DNA of 64,000 nucleotides from Gp13-AA77 sp035946575 (lineage in GTDB: Bacteria > Acidobacteriota > Terriglobia > UBA7540), in NCBI GenBank assembly GCA_035946575.1, contig DASYZG010000019.1:1-64000 (forward strand). The letters run 5' to 3'. Shown here piece by piece: positions 17,326 through 26,841 of the stretch. Position 1 is the first letter of the stretch. The number at the start of each line of letters is the position of its first letter. A program made the position numbers and the translations under genes. The notes under the pieces were generated by a model that was not told the DNA's origin, did not search any database, and saw only the letters and a list, made by a program, of their open reading frames with translations.

Positions 17326-18504
17326 TCACCGCGGCTGGTAGAAGTAGCCGGCGCGCGCGCGCAGCTTCAGGTCCGGCTTTTCGACCTCGACGTCGATGCG
17401 GTGGAACCCGGCTTGGGCTAGGGTTGTGGGCTTATAAGCGATCTCGTACTGTGAGTGGACCTCGCTGCCGATGCGGCTGAGCTGGTCCTGCAGCTTGGCA
17501 TTGGACCAGTGGGAGTAGTAGACCCCGCCCGTGAATCCCGCGTAGTATTCGAGCGAGTTTTTGATGAACTCCGAGCTGATGGTTTCGCCGGCGGCCGTCA
17601 GAATGGGTACGCCCTGGATGGGCGTTCCCCAGACCTTGTCGGCGTTGGTGGGCGTGGGGACGGTCCCGGGAGGCTGGGGACGCGTGACGTTGGCGTTCAG
17701 CGGGTCCATGGGATGCTGCTCCGGCGGCTGGCGCATCGCCGCCTCGGCGCGGCTCAGGTGCATGCCGTAGATGGTGACTTCGTCGGCCGTGGCGCGGCGA
17801 ATCACGTCATTTTTATCGTTTTCGCTGCCGCGGTCGGCGCCTTCGGAGAACGCGACGATCACTCGCCGCTCAGTCTCCGGCCGGGTCTCGAGCATGCGCA
17901 TCGCCTGCATCAGGGCATCGTTCAGATGGGCTTTCAGGCCGAAGGCATCGAGCTGGCCGAGAGTGGCCTTGAGCTGGTCGCGGTTGTTGGAGAAATCCTG
18001 CAGCCTCGCAGCTTTATCGGCAAACCCGATCACCGCGATATGCCCGTCGGGCCCGGCCAGAAGATCGGAGAACACGGGGCCGAGCCCGCGGATCTGGTAG
18101 AGCAGGCTGGCCATGGTGTTGTCCGTCTGGACCACGATCACCATGGCGATGGGCTCCGAGGCGATCTCAAAGCGCTGGATCGGCTGCTGCACGCCGTTAT
18201 CGAAAACCTTGAAGTCTTTCTCGTCGAGATCGGAGACGAACTCGCCGCTGTGGTCGATCACCGTAACCGGCGTGGTCACCAGGATCGACTGGACCCGGAT
18301 GCTGGGCTGGGTGGGGGCCGGCGCGACGGTGGCCGGTTGCTGTTGCGGAGCCTGCGGCTGCGGCTGCGACGGCCGCAGCCTGGGCTGAAACACGGGCGCG
18401 GCGCCGTCCGTCCCGCTCTGGGCCCGACTGAGCGAAGGCAGCCCTTCGGCCAGGAACGCCGCTGCGACGAGTGTGAGTCCTGCGCGAAGTGCTCTTCGGG
18501 TCAT
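17326..18504 (-). CDS. VWFA-related acidobacterial-type secreted protein
   Basis: About 392 residues from ATG 18504, which has AGGTGAG upstream; a GTG at 18516 is the alternative. A signal peptide (LRAGLTLVAAAFLAEGLPSL) is followed by a Pro/Gln-rich linker. Then comes a domain of the 'VWFA-related Acidobacterial' type: VIDHSGEFVSDLDEKDFKVFDNG, then the VWA core IAMVIVVQTDNTMAS, GHIAVIGFADKA and RRVIVAFSEGAD. The metal site is degenerate (TDNTMAS instead of DxSxS). The C-terminal segment with YEIAYKPTT and GFHRIDVEV is characteristic. Function unknown; many paralogues occur per acidobacterial genome. Confidence 0.82.
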   Translation of the reverse strand: MTRRALRAGLTLVAAAFLAEGLPSLSRAQSGTDGAAPVFQPRLRPSQPQPQAPQQQPATVAPAPTQPSIRVQSILVTTPVTVIDHSGEFVSDLDEKDFKVFDNGVQQPIQRFEIASEPIAMVIVVQTDNTMASLLYQIRGLGPVFSDLLAGPDGHIAVIGFADKAARLQDFSNNRDQLKATLGQLDAFGLKAHLNDALMQAMRMLETRPETERRVIVAFSEGADRGSENDKNDVIRRATADEVTIYGMHLSRAEAAMRQPPEQHPMDPLNANVTRPQPPGTVPTPTNADKVWGTPIQGVPILTAAGETISSEFIKNSLEYYAGFTGGVYYSHWSNAKLQDQLSRIGSEVHSQYEIAYKPTTLAQAGFHRIDVEVEKPDLKLRARAGYFYQPR

Positions 18505-18600
18505 CACCGCGCTCACCTGTGACCTTCACTTCCTTGGATGTACGCCCTGATACGGGAGTTGCGTTTAAACGGAGCGTCATAAATCCCGCCACAACCGAAG

Positions 18601-18696
18601 GGCCTGTCATTCTGAGCGAAGCGAAGAATCTCGGCATTTTCTCTCATCCTGCAAGACAAATACCGGGATTCTTCGCTTTGCTCAGAATGACAGGCC
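18601..18696. repeat. inverted repeat with 34-bp arms
   Basis: Arms 18601-18634 and 18663-18696 are reverse complements with two mismatches (GGCCTGTCATTCTGAGC...). The 28-base centre can form the loop. The motif CTGTCATTCTGAGCGAAGCGAAGAATC is a widespread intergenic repeat in several phyla. It lies between the divergently placed VWA gene start and the end of rlmB. Confidence 0.8.
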
Positions 18697-18733
18697 TGCA
18701 GAATCGGCAACGACTTCCGATGCCGTTCATCAT

Positions 18734-19468
18734 TCATTGTTCATCGTTCCGCTTGTGCCTTTGGCGCGCCGCCTCATACAGCACCACCGCAGCCGCTACG
18801 GAGACGTTCAGCGACTCCACGGGACCGTACAGCGGAATGCGCGCCAGATCGTCGCACGTTTCGCGCACCAGCCGGTGCAATCCCTGTCCCTCGCCGCCCA
18901 GCACCAGGGCGCAGCCGCCGGAATAATCGAGTTCGAGGTACGACTTGGCCGCCGCGGCTTCGAATCCGAAGACCCAGATATTGTGCTCTTTGAGCTCGTT
19001 CAGCGCTCGCGTGAGATTGGTTACGCGCGACACCTTGAGATGCTCGAGGGCGCCGGCGGCCGAATGAGCGACGGCGGCGGTCAGCCCGGTCGCGCGCCGC
19101 TCGGGGACCACGATTCCGTCCGCGCCGGCGGCTACGGCCGTGCGCGCCACCGCACCCAGGTTGGCGGGGTCTTCCACGCCGTCGAGCACCACGAGCAAAG
19201 GCGAAGGGGAAGCGCCGGCCAGCGCGGCGAGGTTTTCGTAGGCTTTGGCCGCGCACACCGCCACCACGTTCTGATGCTGAGGCGTGCCGGCTTCGCGCTC
19301 GAGTGCGATGCCGGGAGCGAATCGAACCGGAATGCCGCGCGCGCGGGCAAGCTGCAGGATTTCTTCGACGCGCGGCGAGCGATGTCCTTCGGCAACGAGC
19401 AGGTGGTCGATCGGACGCGATCCGAGGGACTCCTTGACGGCGTTGATGCCGTACAGCGTGTCAAGCAT
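18734..19468 (-). CDS. rlmB: 23S rRNA (guanosine-2'-O)-methyltransferase RlmB (SpoU/TrmH family)
   Basis: About 244 residues from ATG 19468 (MLDTLYGINAVKESL, the usual N-terminus of the substrate-binding domain). It methylates a guanosine in the 23S peptidyl-transferase region. The knotted SPOUT domain motifs are DGVEDPANLGAVARTA, LVLGGEGQGLHRLV and ESLNVSVAAAVVLYEA. The frame is open further upstream. ATG 19570 is an alternative, but the extra residues (including HPSASLRAG) look like translation of an intergenic repeat, so the shorter form is preferred. surE lies upstream on the same strand. Confidence 0.88.
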   Translation of the reverse strand: MLDTLYGINAVKESLGSRPIDHLLVAEGHRSPRVEEILQLARARGIPVRFAPGIALEREAGTPQHQNVVAVCAAKAYENLAALAGASPSPLLVVLDGVEDPANLGAVARTAVAAGADGIVVPERRATGLTAAVAHSAAGALEHLKVSRVTNLTRALNELKEHNIWVFGFEAAAAKSYLELDYSGGCALVLGGEGQGLHRLVRETCDDLARIPLYGPVESLNVSVAAAVVLYEAARQRHKRNDEQ

Positions 19469-19587
19469 GCGGGCAGAGCCCGCCCTGAGCGAAGCGGAGG
19501 GATGCTCGCGCTCGCGGGGCGCGCTTCGACGCTTAGCGAAATCGCGCTCGCGCCTGTGTGCGGGTCTCATCGAAGTGCCTGGCAACA

Positions 19588-20397
19588 CTAAAAATCTCCG
19601 CCGGCCGCGCTCACCGGGGTGACCGTGGCGCCTTCGGGGCGGGGCGGCGCGGGAACGGTCAGGCTCGACGTCCACGTGGAGAGCCGCTCCAGGCTGGGAT
19701 AATCGGTGCGATCCGCCTGCAGCGGCGTGATCGAGATTTCGTGAGCGATAATCGCCGAATAGTCCGAGTCCGGCTCGACGTTCTCCAGCGCCACCTGCTC
19801 GTCCTGCCAGTAATAAGGGCGCCCGCGCGGGTCGTGCTTCTCGTGGACGATGTTCTGGGTAATCTTGCGGCTTTGCGAGGTGAGGCGCACGCCTTTGACT
19901 TCGCCGCGCGGCACGTTCACGTTCAGCATGACGCCGGGCGGAAGTCCTTCGCGCAGCACCTGGGCGGCGAGTTCCGCCGAGAATGCCGCGGCGATGGTGA
20001 AGTCAAGAGTCTTGCGCGAAGCGAGCGACATGGCGATCGCCGGCACGCCGTGCAGGGTCGCTTCCAGCGCCGCGGCCACCGTGCCGGAATAGATCAGGTT
20101 TTCACCCAGGTTCGCTCCGGGATTGATGCCCGAGACCACGAGATCCGGCGGCGTTTTCATCAACTGGTGCAGCGCCAGGATGACCGCGTCCGCCGGCGTG
20201 CCGGAGACGGCGTAGTGACGCTCGTCGATCGCATAGACCCGCAACGGCGAGTGGATGGTGATTGACTGGCTGGTCGCGCTGCGCTCGGAATCGGGCGCGA
20301 CCACCAGCACGTCCCCGAGCGCCGCCAAGGCCTTCTCGAGGGCCTTCAGGCCCGCGGCATGAATACCATCGTCGTTGGTGACAAGAATTCGAGTCAT
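19588..20397 (-). CDS. surE: 5'/3'-nucleotidase SurE
   Basis: 269 residues from ATG 20397 (MTRILVTNDDGIHAAGL, the metal-binding Asp pair of the family). It is a stationary-phase survival nucleotidase that dephosphorylates nucleoside monophosphates. Further motifs are VVAPDSERSATSQSIT, SGTPADAV and VVSGINPGANLGENLIYSGTVAAALEA. A frame extension to 20499 has no ribosome binding site. The C-terminal tail after LERLSTW is low-complexity (PAPPRPEGA). It is followed by rlmB. Confidence 0.92.
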   Translation of the reverse strand: MTRILVTNDDGIHAAGLKALEKALAALGDVLVVAPDSERSATSQSITIHSPLRVYAIDERHYAVSGTPADAVILALHQLMKTPPDLVVSGINPGANLGENLIYSGTVAAALEATLHGVPAIAMSLASRKTLDFTIAAAFSAELAAQVLREGLPPGVMLNVNVPRGEVKGVRLTSQSRKITQNIVHEKHDPRGRPYYWQDEQVALENVEPDSDYSAIIAHEISITPLQADRTDYPSLERLSTWTSSLTVPAPPRPEGATVTPVSAAGGDF

Positions 20398-20504
20398 GGC
20401 CGTCAGTAAGAGGAAGGCCCGATATTGCCGCGTCAGCCCTGGCAGTGTCCGCGTAAACACCAGTCTAGCACGGGACATAGAGCAGTCGCGGGCGGGCAAT
20501 TCTC

Positions 20505-20672
20505 AGCTTCGTTTCAGGTTCGCTTTAGGCTCGTTTTCGGCACTTTTTGCTTATTTTTCAACAACTTGTCGTCTCTTCTCTTTCTCGGCTTCGTTTAGCT
20601 TCGTTTAGCTTCGTTTTAGGTTCGTTTTTAGGCGATTTTCCTTATTTTTCAATAACTTCTCAGCTTCGTTTT
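20505..20672. repeat. AT-rich direct repeat (two units) with TTCGTTT motifs
   Basis: Two related units, about 20505-20570 and 20606-20672. Each has CTTCGTTT(C/T)AGGTTCG near the start and T(G/C)CTTATTTTTCAA(C/T)AACTT near the end. Between them are three short TTCGTTTAGC-like copies. It is non-coding, or at most translated by a doubtful minus-strand frame. It is strikingly AT-rich against a GC-rich background. Confidence 0.6.
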
Positions 20673-21233
20673 GGACATATTTGAGGGGGGGAGGGGGTAG
20701 CTCTCTGCCGGTTTCAAGATCCGGCGGCTGGCCAGGCGCGAAGGACTCCTCCGCTTGGCACGCGGTGGCAGGGTCTGTCGCTGAATGCTTCCCGCCCGAC
20801 AGACGGAATCCAGAGGCTGCGGGGCCGTCTGCTGACGCCAGTATGGCCGCAAACTCATCATGCATTAACCCTACACCCCAAAATTGGGAAAATGGAGAAA
20901 AATGAGAAAACTGAGAAAATTTATTTTCTCATTTATAATCAGTGGATTATCCTGTGGAAAACCGGCAGTGCCCGCTGGACGACTGCCGGTCGTCACCAAT
21001 CGGCTCGCCGGCGGCTTCGGACACCCGGGCAACAAAACCAGCCAATTCTACAAGACGAGGCGTCCGGTTGTGCGCTGCAGCCGTTCGTGTCCTTTCGGTG
21101 AGGCTGCTGGGGCAGGTCACGGACTGGGGGAAAATCCCCGCGGAACGGTGCCAGACTTCCGAGCACTCGGGGCAGCGGCTTCGGAGGAGCCGGTTCAATA
21201 ATTCAAGCTGGCTACTCTCAATCTTCGGCGCGC
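20673..21233. other. intergenic region with low-complexity AT-rich repeat
   Basis: No gene supported. At 20884-20950 is a purine-rich run of GGAGAAAA/TGAGAAAA units ending in a 9-bp palindrome (TGAGAAAAT/ATTTTCTCA, 20912-20931). A diverged copy of this unit occurs at 32168. The rest is GC-rich and has no recognisable content. A minus-strand frame through it carries CPECSEVWH but no family resemblance. Confidence 0.45.
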
Positions 21234-22691
21234 TTACAATGCATCGATGGCATCCGCGACGCGGTTGGCGGAGCGGGTGGCGGCCTCCTGTCCCCAATTC
21301 AGGTTGTCGGTATAAGCGCTGGCGAAGTGCACGCGTCCGACGGGCTCCATGATGGCCGGCCACATCTTCTTGAGATCGCCGACGCGGTAGGTCACCGCCT
21401 CGCACGCCATGGCCCAGGACTCATTGGCCCAGGTTTGGATCACGGCCTGCTCGATGTCCTCCGACTTGCCCCAGTAGGCGCGGCGGAACGCGGCCAGTGC
21501 GTCCTGGGCCGTGGCGCTGTTAACGGCTGTCGCCACCAGGATGGCGCGCGGCGTGTCCACTTCCTCGGCCATGCGCCACATCTCGCTCAGATTGGGATCG
21601 GTGCCCTCCCAGTTAGGGCTGATCCCGTCCCGCTCCCAAAAGGCTGACCTCGACTGGAAGACCGCGCGGGAGTACATGTCGTAAAGCATCGTGTTAATGG
21701 CATAGGCCTTGGGCTCAGGCCAGGCAGGCTTCACGGCGACCCTGCGAAGCAGGTAGGCGTCCATGCAGCAGACGAGATAATCCGCATCCATCGTCCTTTG
21801 CCGGTCGAACTCCCGATAGCTGACCCTTACGCCGCCCGAATCGTGCTCGATGCCGGTAACAGGAGCGTTCAGATGAACGCGCTCGGCGAGGCGATGCGCA
21901 AAGGCATCCGGCAGCATCTGGTTTCCGTTCTTCAGCCGGTAGACAACGGGAGGAGCCAGCGGCACGCCGCGTCTTTTCAGGACTGCGGCATGCCAGATCA
22001 TGTGCAGCGCCGAGCCCTCGTTCCCGATGAACCCGATCGCAGCCGCCGAAGCGCCATCCTTCTTCAAGAGGTCGTTGAACGACTCATCGTCGAGGTTGTT
22101 CAGGCCCGCGTCGAAGGGCCTGTATTCATCGTGGAAGCTGTCGAGATAGGGATTCAAATACAGCGAGGGGAAGTCCCACCAGGGATGCTTCCCGAGGTAG
22201 TCGATCTCATTCTGATTGAAGCCAAAGCCGGCTAGAACTCCGGGGTTGGCGAGGTCCGCATCCGTGTAGCGCTTTCCCTTGATGAAATGAACCATGTTCT
22301 CGCGGTGCGGGTAGTAGAGCGGGGTGAGGTTAAACTCACGCACATAGCCCCAATAGAGGTCGTACCCGGGCTTGGTGAAATGCTCCGCGCCCACGTCGGC
22401 GTAGAGCCCGTCGGAAAGGGGATCGTGAATCGTCTTGACGTGGCCGCCCGTGCGCCCGGAGGCCTCAAACAGCACCACGTCGTGCCCGCGCATCATCAAC
22501 TCGTAGGCGCAGCACAGGCCTCCGATACCCCCGCCCGCCACCACGACTTTGCGAGGATTGCGCGCCCGGGATCTCTGGCGCGGTGGCGCCGATTGTTCCT
22601 GGCCCGCAAAAGTCCCGCTTGGGGAAATCACTCCTGCTGCCAGAGCGCCCGCTGCCGTCTTGAGGATGTCGCGCCGCTTCATACCTGCCAT
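21234..22691 (-). CDS. Tat-exported FAD-dependent amine oxidase-like protein
   Basis: 485 residues from ATG 22691. A Tat-type signal (KRRDILKTAAGALAAGVIS) is followed by the Rossmann FAD site KVVVAGGGIGGLCCAYELMMRGH and the second motif FEASGRTGGHVKTI. These are typical of the flavin amine oxidase / phytoene desaturase / protoporphyrinogen oxidase superfamily. DYLVCCMDAYLLRRV and a C-terminal GRVHFASAYTDNLNWGQEAATRSA complete the FAD-binding domain. The substrate is unknown. It is an exported flavoprotein, probably folded before translocation. Confidence 0.8.
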   Translation of the reverse strand: MAGMKRRDILKTAAGALAAGVISPSGTFAGQEQSAPPRQRSRARNPRKVVVAGGGIGGLCCAYELMMRGHDVVLFEASGRTGGHVKTIHDPLSDGLYADVGAEHFTKPGYDLYWGYVREFNLTPLYYPHRENMVHFIKGKRYTDADLANPGVLAGFGFNQNEIDYLGKHPWWDFPSLYLNPYLDSFHDEYRPFDAGLNNLDDESFNDLLKKDGASAAAIGFIGNEGSALHMIWHAAVLKRRGVPLAPPVVYRLKNGNQMLPDAFAHRLAERVHLNAPVTGIEHDSGGVRVSYREFDRQRTMDADYLVCCMDAYLLRRVAVKPAWPEPKAYAINTMLYDMYSRAVFQSRSAFWERDGISPNWEGTDPNLSEMWRMAEEVDTPRAILVATAVNSATAQDALAAFRRAYWGKSEDIEQAVIQTWANESWAMACEAVTYRVGDLKKMWPAIMEPVGRVHFASAYTDNLNWGQEAATRSANRVADAIDAL

Positions 22692-22839
22692 AGATCAGCC
22701 TGCCTCCGCCCTTACAAGGCGACAGTCAAAAGTCGACCGTTGGAGATTTCCGAAAATTCGCCGCGCGCCGCATGAAAGCAAAGGATAAACCGGGGAGCAT
22801 CCCGCCGGAGAAGGGCGGAATCCCGGGACAGAAGGGCAG

Positions 22840-24012
22840 CTAAGGCGGACCCTCCGGCGCCGATGCGGCGTCCGTTACGCCTTGAATCTGGATGCGCACC
22901 CAGCGCGGAATATAGTCGTTGGCGCAGACCAGATCGCTGCCGTCGTTGGCATTGACGTTGTAAGAGAGCAGAATTCCGGTGCTGCCGGTGAACTCCGGAT
23001 GCGCCTTGGCGTTGTAAGTGACGAGCGTACCTGCCTTGCAGCCCGCGGCGCCGGCTTCCGGCGTGGTGTAGACGGTGGTCTTCGCCGACCACGGCCCTTG
23101 GGGCGAGCAGGAGTAATAAGTTGTGACGTGCGACCAGAGCGGGTACGGCGGGTTCTGCGGGTCCATGCCGGTGAGCATATAGAACGGCCCCGTCGTCGCC
23201 GTAAACCTGTTGACGCTGTACTCGCCGGTCGTCGCGGTGACGCCGGTCATCGGGGTGGCATTGGAGGCGCCGGTCGTCCACGAACTGGTGGTCGCGTTCC
23301 AGAATTGCCAGAGGCTCGCATTGGTGAGATTGCCCAGCGAGGTGACGCGCGCCACGTAAGGCTCCTTGTTGTCGTTACCCGGATCTTTCAGTCCGTAGAT
23401 GTAGATATAGCCACCGTTCTCGAGCAGCCAACTTCCCCAGATGATGGCCGTGCTCTCCGACCGCACGGGCTGAATCGAAAGGATTGCCATGCTGGGATAG
23501 GAGAGCGTGGCCACGGAGTTCCCGGCAAACCTGATCTTCGGGGTCCATTGGCCGAGCATTACTTTGACCTGATAGACACCGGGCGAGGGCTCGACCAGCA
23601 GCGGCCCCCCCACCCAGAACCAATTCGCCCTGGTCGGGGGCACGAAATAGGAGCTGGTGCTCGGCGGATAGCCCACCGTCGTGTACGAATTGTTCACCGG
23701 ATTCCAGATCGTGAGCGAATTATGGGCCTGGAAGAGGTCGCTCGAGCGCATGCGCGTCTGGGAGTTCACCGTGCCGATGTAGGAGTCGGACCACAGGAAC
23801 AGAGAATCGCCGTCAGGGAGCGCCAGCGAATAGGAACCGTCGGCGCCGGTCCAGCCCGGACCGTTCTGCATCATCAGGGTGTCGAACGTCGAGTCGATCG
23901 TACCCTGGCCGGGGGCCGGGGGCAGGGTACAGGACTGCGCCCGGAGCTCGGTATCCGACGAGGCGGCCAGCGCCAGGAACGTAAGCGCGATTGCGATCCC
24001 AGGACGTTTCAT
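22840..24012 (-). CDS. secreted DUF4185/DUF5005-like beta-propeller protein
   Basis: About 390 residues from ATG 24012, which opens a signal peptide (KRPGIAIALTFLALAASS) after an AGGGG site. The early segment GWTGADGSYSLALPDGDSLFLWSDSYIG is the hallmark of the DUF4185/DUF5005 group, whose members resemble five-bladed propeller glycosidases. Further Trp/Gly-rich blades follow (ANWFWVGGPLLVEPS, STAIIWGSWLLENGGYIYIYG). No catalytic residues can be assigned. It may act on extracellular polysaccharide, but this is inference from the fold only. Confidence 0.6.
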   Translation of the reverse strand: MKRPGIAIALTFLALAASSDTELRAQSCTLPPAPGQGTIDSTFDTLMMQNGPGWTGADGSYSLALPDGDSLFLWSDSYIGTVNSQTRMRSSDLFQAHNSLTIWNPVNNSYTTVGYPPSTSSYFVPPTRANWFWVGGPLLVEPSPGVYQVKVMLGQWTPKIRFAGNSVATLSYPSMAILSIQPVRSESTAIIWGSWLLENGGYIYIYGLKDPGNDNKEPYVARVTSLGNLTNASLWQFWNATTSSWTTGASNATPMTGVTATTGEYSVNRFTATTGPFYMLTGMDPQNPPYPLWSHVTTYYSCSPQGPWSAKTTVYTTPEAGAAGCKAGTLVTYNAKAHPEFTGSTGILLSYNVNANDGSDLVCANDYIPRWVRIQIQGVTDAASAPEGPP

Positions 24013-24155
24013 CGTACCGGTACCCCTCTTAACGAGCGGCGTGCCTGCAGCGTGCACGAAAGCGGAATTCTACCAGATACCGGGGATGGTTTCACGAATC
24101 AGCGACGAGAGACGGGAAGGCATTCAGGGCGGGGAGGACACCGCCGCTACGGCAG

Positions 24156-26711
24156 CTACTCGATTCGCAACGCTCTTGAGGGCGATATCGACGCAGCGCG
24201 GCTGGCCGGAATCAGGGAGGCGACCAAGGCGCAGAGCGCAAGCGCCAGGGCGGCCACGGTCAGGGCGAGGGGATCCCAGCTCGAAACCCCGTACAGTTGC
24301 GACGAGATCAGCCGGCCCGCGCCAACGGCGAGCGGCAGGCCGATCCCGAGCCCAATCAGGACTCGCCGGAAGGCTCCGCCGAGCACCAGTTGGACGATCC
24401 TCGACCGATCCGCTCCCAGGGCCATGCGAATGCCAATCTCGTTCGTGCGCTGCGCGACGGCATAAGCCGTGACGCCGTAGAGTCCGACGGCAGCCAGCGC
24501 CAGGGCCACGATTCCGAACAGGCCGGCGAGGCTGGCGACCGCGCGCTCCTGGTCGAACGTGAGATCGACCTGCTGCTGCAACGTCCTGACGTTGATCATG
24601 GTCAGGTTGGAATCCACGTCCGCGAGGGTCTTCCTCAGAAGCGGCTCCAGAGTGCCCGGCGGAGTGCCGGTCACCAGCATGATGCCGCGGACCAGGTGCG
24701 AGCCGTGCTCGACGGACTGCATCATGGGCTGTTTGTAGTCCACGTGCTGGGCGAGCGGGACGTAGAACATGGCCGGCGCCGGCCGGCTGCCGCTCCAGCC
24801 TGCGAACTTGGCATCCCGAACGATGCCTACGATGCGGAAGGTTCCGCTGTTCTCGGGCATGTCCAGCCCAAAGTGCTTGTCGAGCGGGTCCTCGCCGTTC
24901 TTGAAGAAGCGCTTCACAAAGGCCTGGTTGACGATCGCCACCGGCGCCGTTGTCTCGTTGTCACTCCGGCTGAAATATCGCCCGCGCAGCAGGGTCACGC
25001 CGAGGTCCTGGAGATAGCCGGCGCTCACGCGGTCCCAGGAAGAACCCGATTCCTCGCCCGGCTTGGGCGCGGGATGCCCCTGCACCAGGACGCCCTCGCC
25101 CCAATTGTCGGTGAGCGGGTTGTAAGTGGCGAGCCCGCTCGAGCGCACGCCGGGCAGTTGATCGAGCCGGTCTTCCAATTCGCGGTAGAGCGCGGACAGC
25201 TTCTCGTTCGAGTAGGTGCTCGGCGGATTGTGGACCGACACCAGAACGCGCCCGGAGATCTGATAGCCGAAGTCCTGATGCTCGAGCTTGCTCAGGCTGC
25301 GGCCGAGCATGGTGGCGCCGGCGACCAGCACCACCGAAAACGTCGCCTGCACCACCAGCAGCGCCTTGCGGGCGAACGAGGAACGATCGCCCACGGTGCG
25401 GCCCGCGCCATGCAACGCCTCCGCGGGATCGGTCCGCGTGGCGAACCAGGCCGGCGCGGCGCCAAAGATGATCCCGGTCAGGAGGGTGAGTCCAAAGGCA
25501 AATCCCAAAACCGCGGTCGAAGGTAGTGGACTCACGGGCAGAAAATGGGCGCTGTGGAACGCCAGCGTCAGCAGCAGGCGCGCCGCTCCAATGGCGACCA
25601 CGATCCCGGCGATGCCGCCGCCGATGGCCAGCAGCACGCTCTCCGTCAGGGCCTGGGTGATGATCTGACGGCGCGAGGCGCCGATGGCCAGGCGCACGGC
25701 GGTCTGGCCGCGCCGCGAGACCGCGCGCGCCAGCAGCAGGTTGGCAACATTGGCGCAGGCGATCAGCAGCACCAGCCCGCAGACGGCCAGCAGGATCTGC
25801 AGGCTGCGCCCGTACTGCTCTTTCATCTCGTCCACGCCCGCGCCCGCCGGCACCACGTTGATCACCTGCTTGGGCAGGTCATGAATGACGTCCGGCATCC
25901 AGTTGGCGGGATAGCCCGAGTCGTACTGCATCCACTGCCGGAGCACGCCCGTCAGGCGCGCGGACATCCCGTTGATGGAAGCGCCCGGCCGCAGCCTGCC
26001 GATGACGCGCAGCCAGGCGGCGATGGGCTGCGTCAACAGGCTGTTCGGGGCGTCCACCATGGGCTCCTGCTCGAGCGGGAGCCAGATTTCGGGCGGATCG
26101 CTGCGCAGCGTCTCGCCGAAGAACCCGGGAGGCATGACACCGATAACCGTGAACGGATGCCCGTCGACCATGAACGTCGAGCCGATCACGGAGGGGTCGC
26201 TGTTATAGACAGTCTGCCAGACATGATGGCTGAGCACGGCGACGGGAGGCGCGCCCGGCTTGTCGTCATCGGGGGTGAAGACCCGCCCGCCGAAAGCGCC
26301 CACGCCCAGCGTGGAGAAGTAGGTTCCGGTGACGTACTCGGAGCGCAGCGAGCGCGCGGCGAGCTCGCCCTCGCGCCTCACGGGCTGCTCCCAATTGCCG
26401 GCCTGGAAAGCCATCACCTCTTCAAATTCGGGGCTCTGCGCCTTGAGCCGCTCGAATAGGGGGAAGGAATAGAATCCCCAGCGGCCCTGGGGTCCGCCCT
26501 CGACGCAGCAGTCGTCGCCGTCGCCGATGCGATAGAGCATGCCGGGGTCCTTGACCGGCAAGGAAGTCAGCATCACCGCATGAATCAGGGTGAATATGGC
26601 CGTAGTTCCGCCGATCCCAAGAGCCAGGGTGAGGACGGCGGCCGTGGTAAAGACCGGCGACCGGCGGAACTGTCGCATGGCGTATCGAAGATTGCTGATC
26701 GTCTTTCGCAT
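24156..26711 (-). CDS. MacB-like ABC permease without ATPase (acidobacterial duplicated orphan permease)
   Basis: 851 residues. N-terminal LRYAMRQFRRSPVFTTAAVLTLALGIGGTTAIFTL is the signature of this family. It is followed by a MacB-PCD periplasmic domain (FSTLGVGAFGGRVFTPDDD, HPFTVIGVMPPGF) and an FtsX domain (LLIACANVANLLLARAVSRRGQTAVRLAIGASRRQI). A second PCD and a second FtsX domain then follow (ALAAVGLYGVTAYAVAQRTNEIGIRMALGADR). GGGAG lies 8 bases before ATG 26711. No ATPase gene is adjacent, as is usual for these permeases. The substrate is unknown. Confidence 0.92.
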   Translation of the reverse strand: MRKTISNLRYAMRQFRRSPVFTTAAVLTLALGIGGTTAIFTLIHAVMLTSLPVKDPGMLYRIGDGDDCCVEGGPQGRWGFYSFPLFERLKAQSPEFEEVMAFQAGNWEQPVRREGELAARSLRSEYVTGTYFSTLGVGAFGGRVFTPDDDKPGAPPVAVLSHHVWQTVYNSDPSVIGSTFMVDGHPFTVIGVMPPGFFGETLRSDPPEIWLPLEQEPMVDAPNSLLTQPIAAWLRVIGRLRPGASINGMSARLTGVLRQWMQYDSGYPANWMPDVIHDLPKQVINVVPAGAGVDEMKEQYGRSLQILLAVCGLVLLIACANVANLLLARAVSRRGQTAVRLAIGASRRQIITQALTESVLLAIGGGIAGIVVAIGAARLLLTLAFHSAHFLPVSPLPSTAVLGFAFGLTLLTGIIFGAAPAWFATRTDPAEALHGAGRTVGDRSSFARKALLVVQATFSVVLVAGATMLGRSLSKLEHQDFGYQISGRVLVSVHNPPSTYSNEKLSALYRELEDRLDQLPGVRSSGLATYNPLTDNWGEGVLVQGHPAPKPGEESGSSWDRVSAGYLQDLGVTLLRGRYFSRSDNETTAPVAIVNQAFVKRFFKNGEDPLDKHFGLDMPENSGTFRIVGIVRDAKFAGWSGSRPAPAMFYVPLAQHVDYKQPMMQSVEHGSHLVRGIMLVTGTPPGTLEPLLRKTLADVDSNLTMINVRTLQQQVDLTFDQERAVASLAGLFGIVALALAAVGLYGVTAYAVAQRTNEIGIRMALGADRSRIVQLVLGGAFRRVLIGLGIGLPLAVGAGRLISSQLYGVSSWDPLALTVAALALALCALVASLIPASRAASISPSRALRIE

Positions 26712-26841
26712 CGCAGTTGCTCCCTGACCCTTCTACGGACTGGAGAGGCGCCAGGTTCCGGAAAACGGCAGCCCCAACTCCCAAGTGACGAATGGCAACC
26801 GCGGATGGTGAGTTTTCCGTCGTCGACTTATAATCCAGTCC

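Noticed and set aside
20605..20865. 86-codon minus-strand frame
   Set aside because: Its C-terminal third is translation of the AT-rich repeat, and no ribosome binding site is convincing.
24297..25526. 409-codon frame opposite the orphan permease
   Set aside because: Antisense shadow; His/Gln/Arg-rich composition typical of reverse-strand frames.
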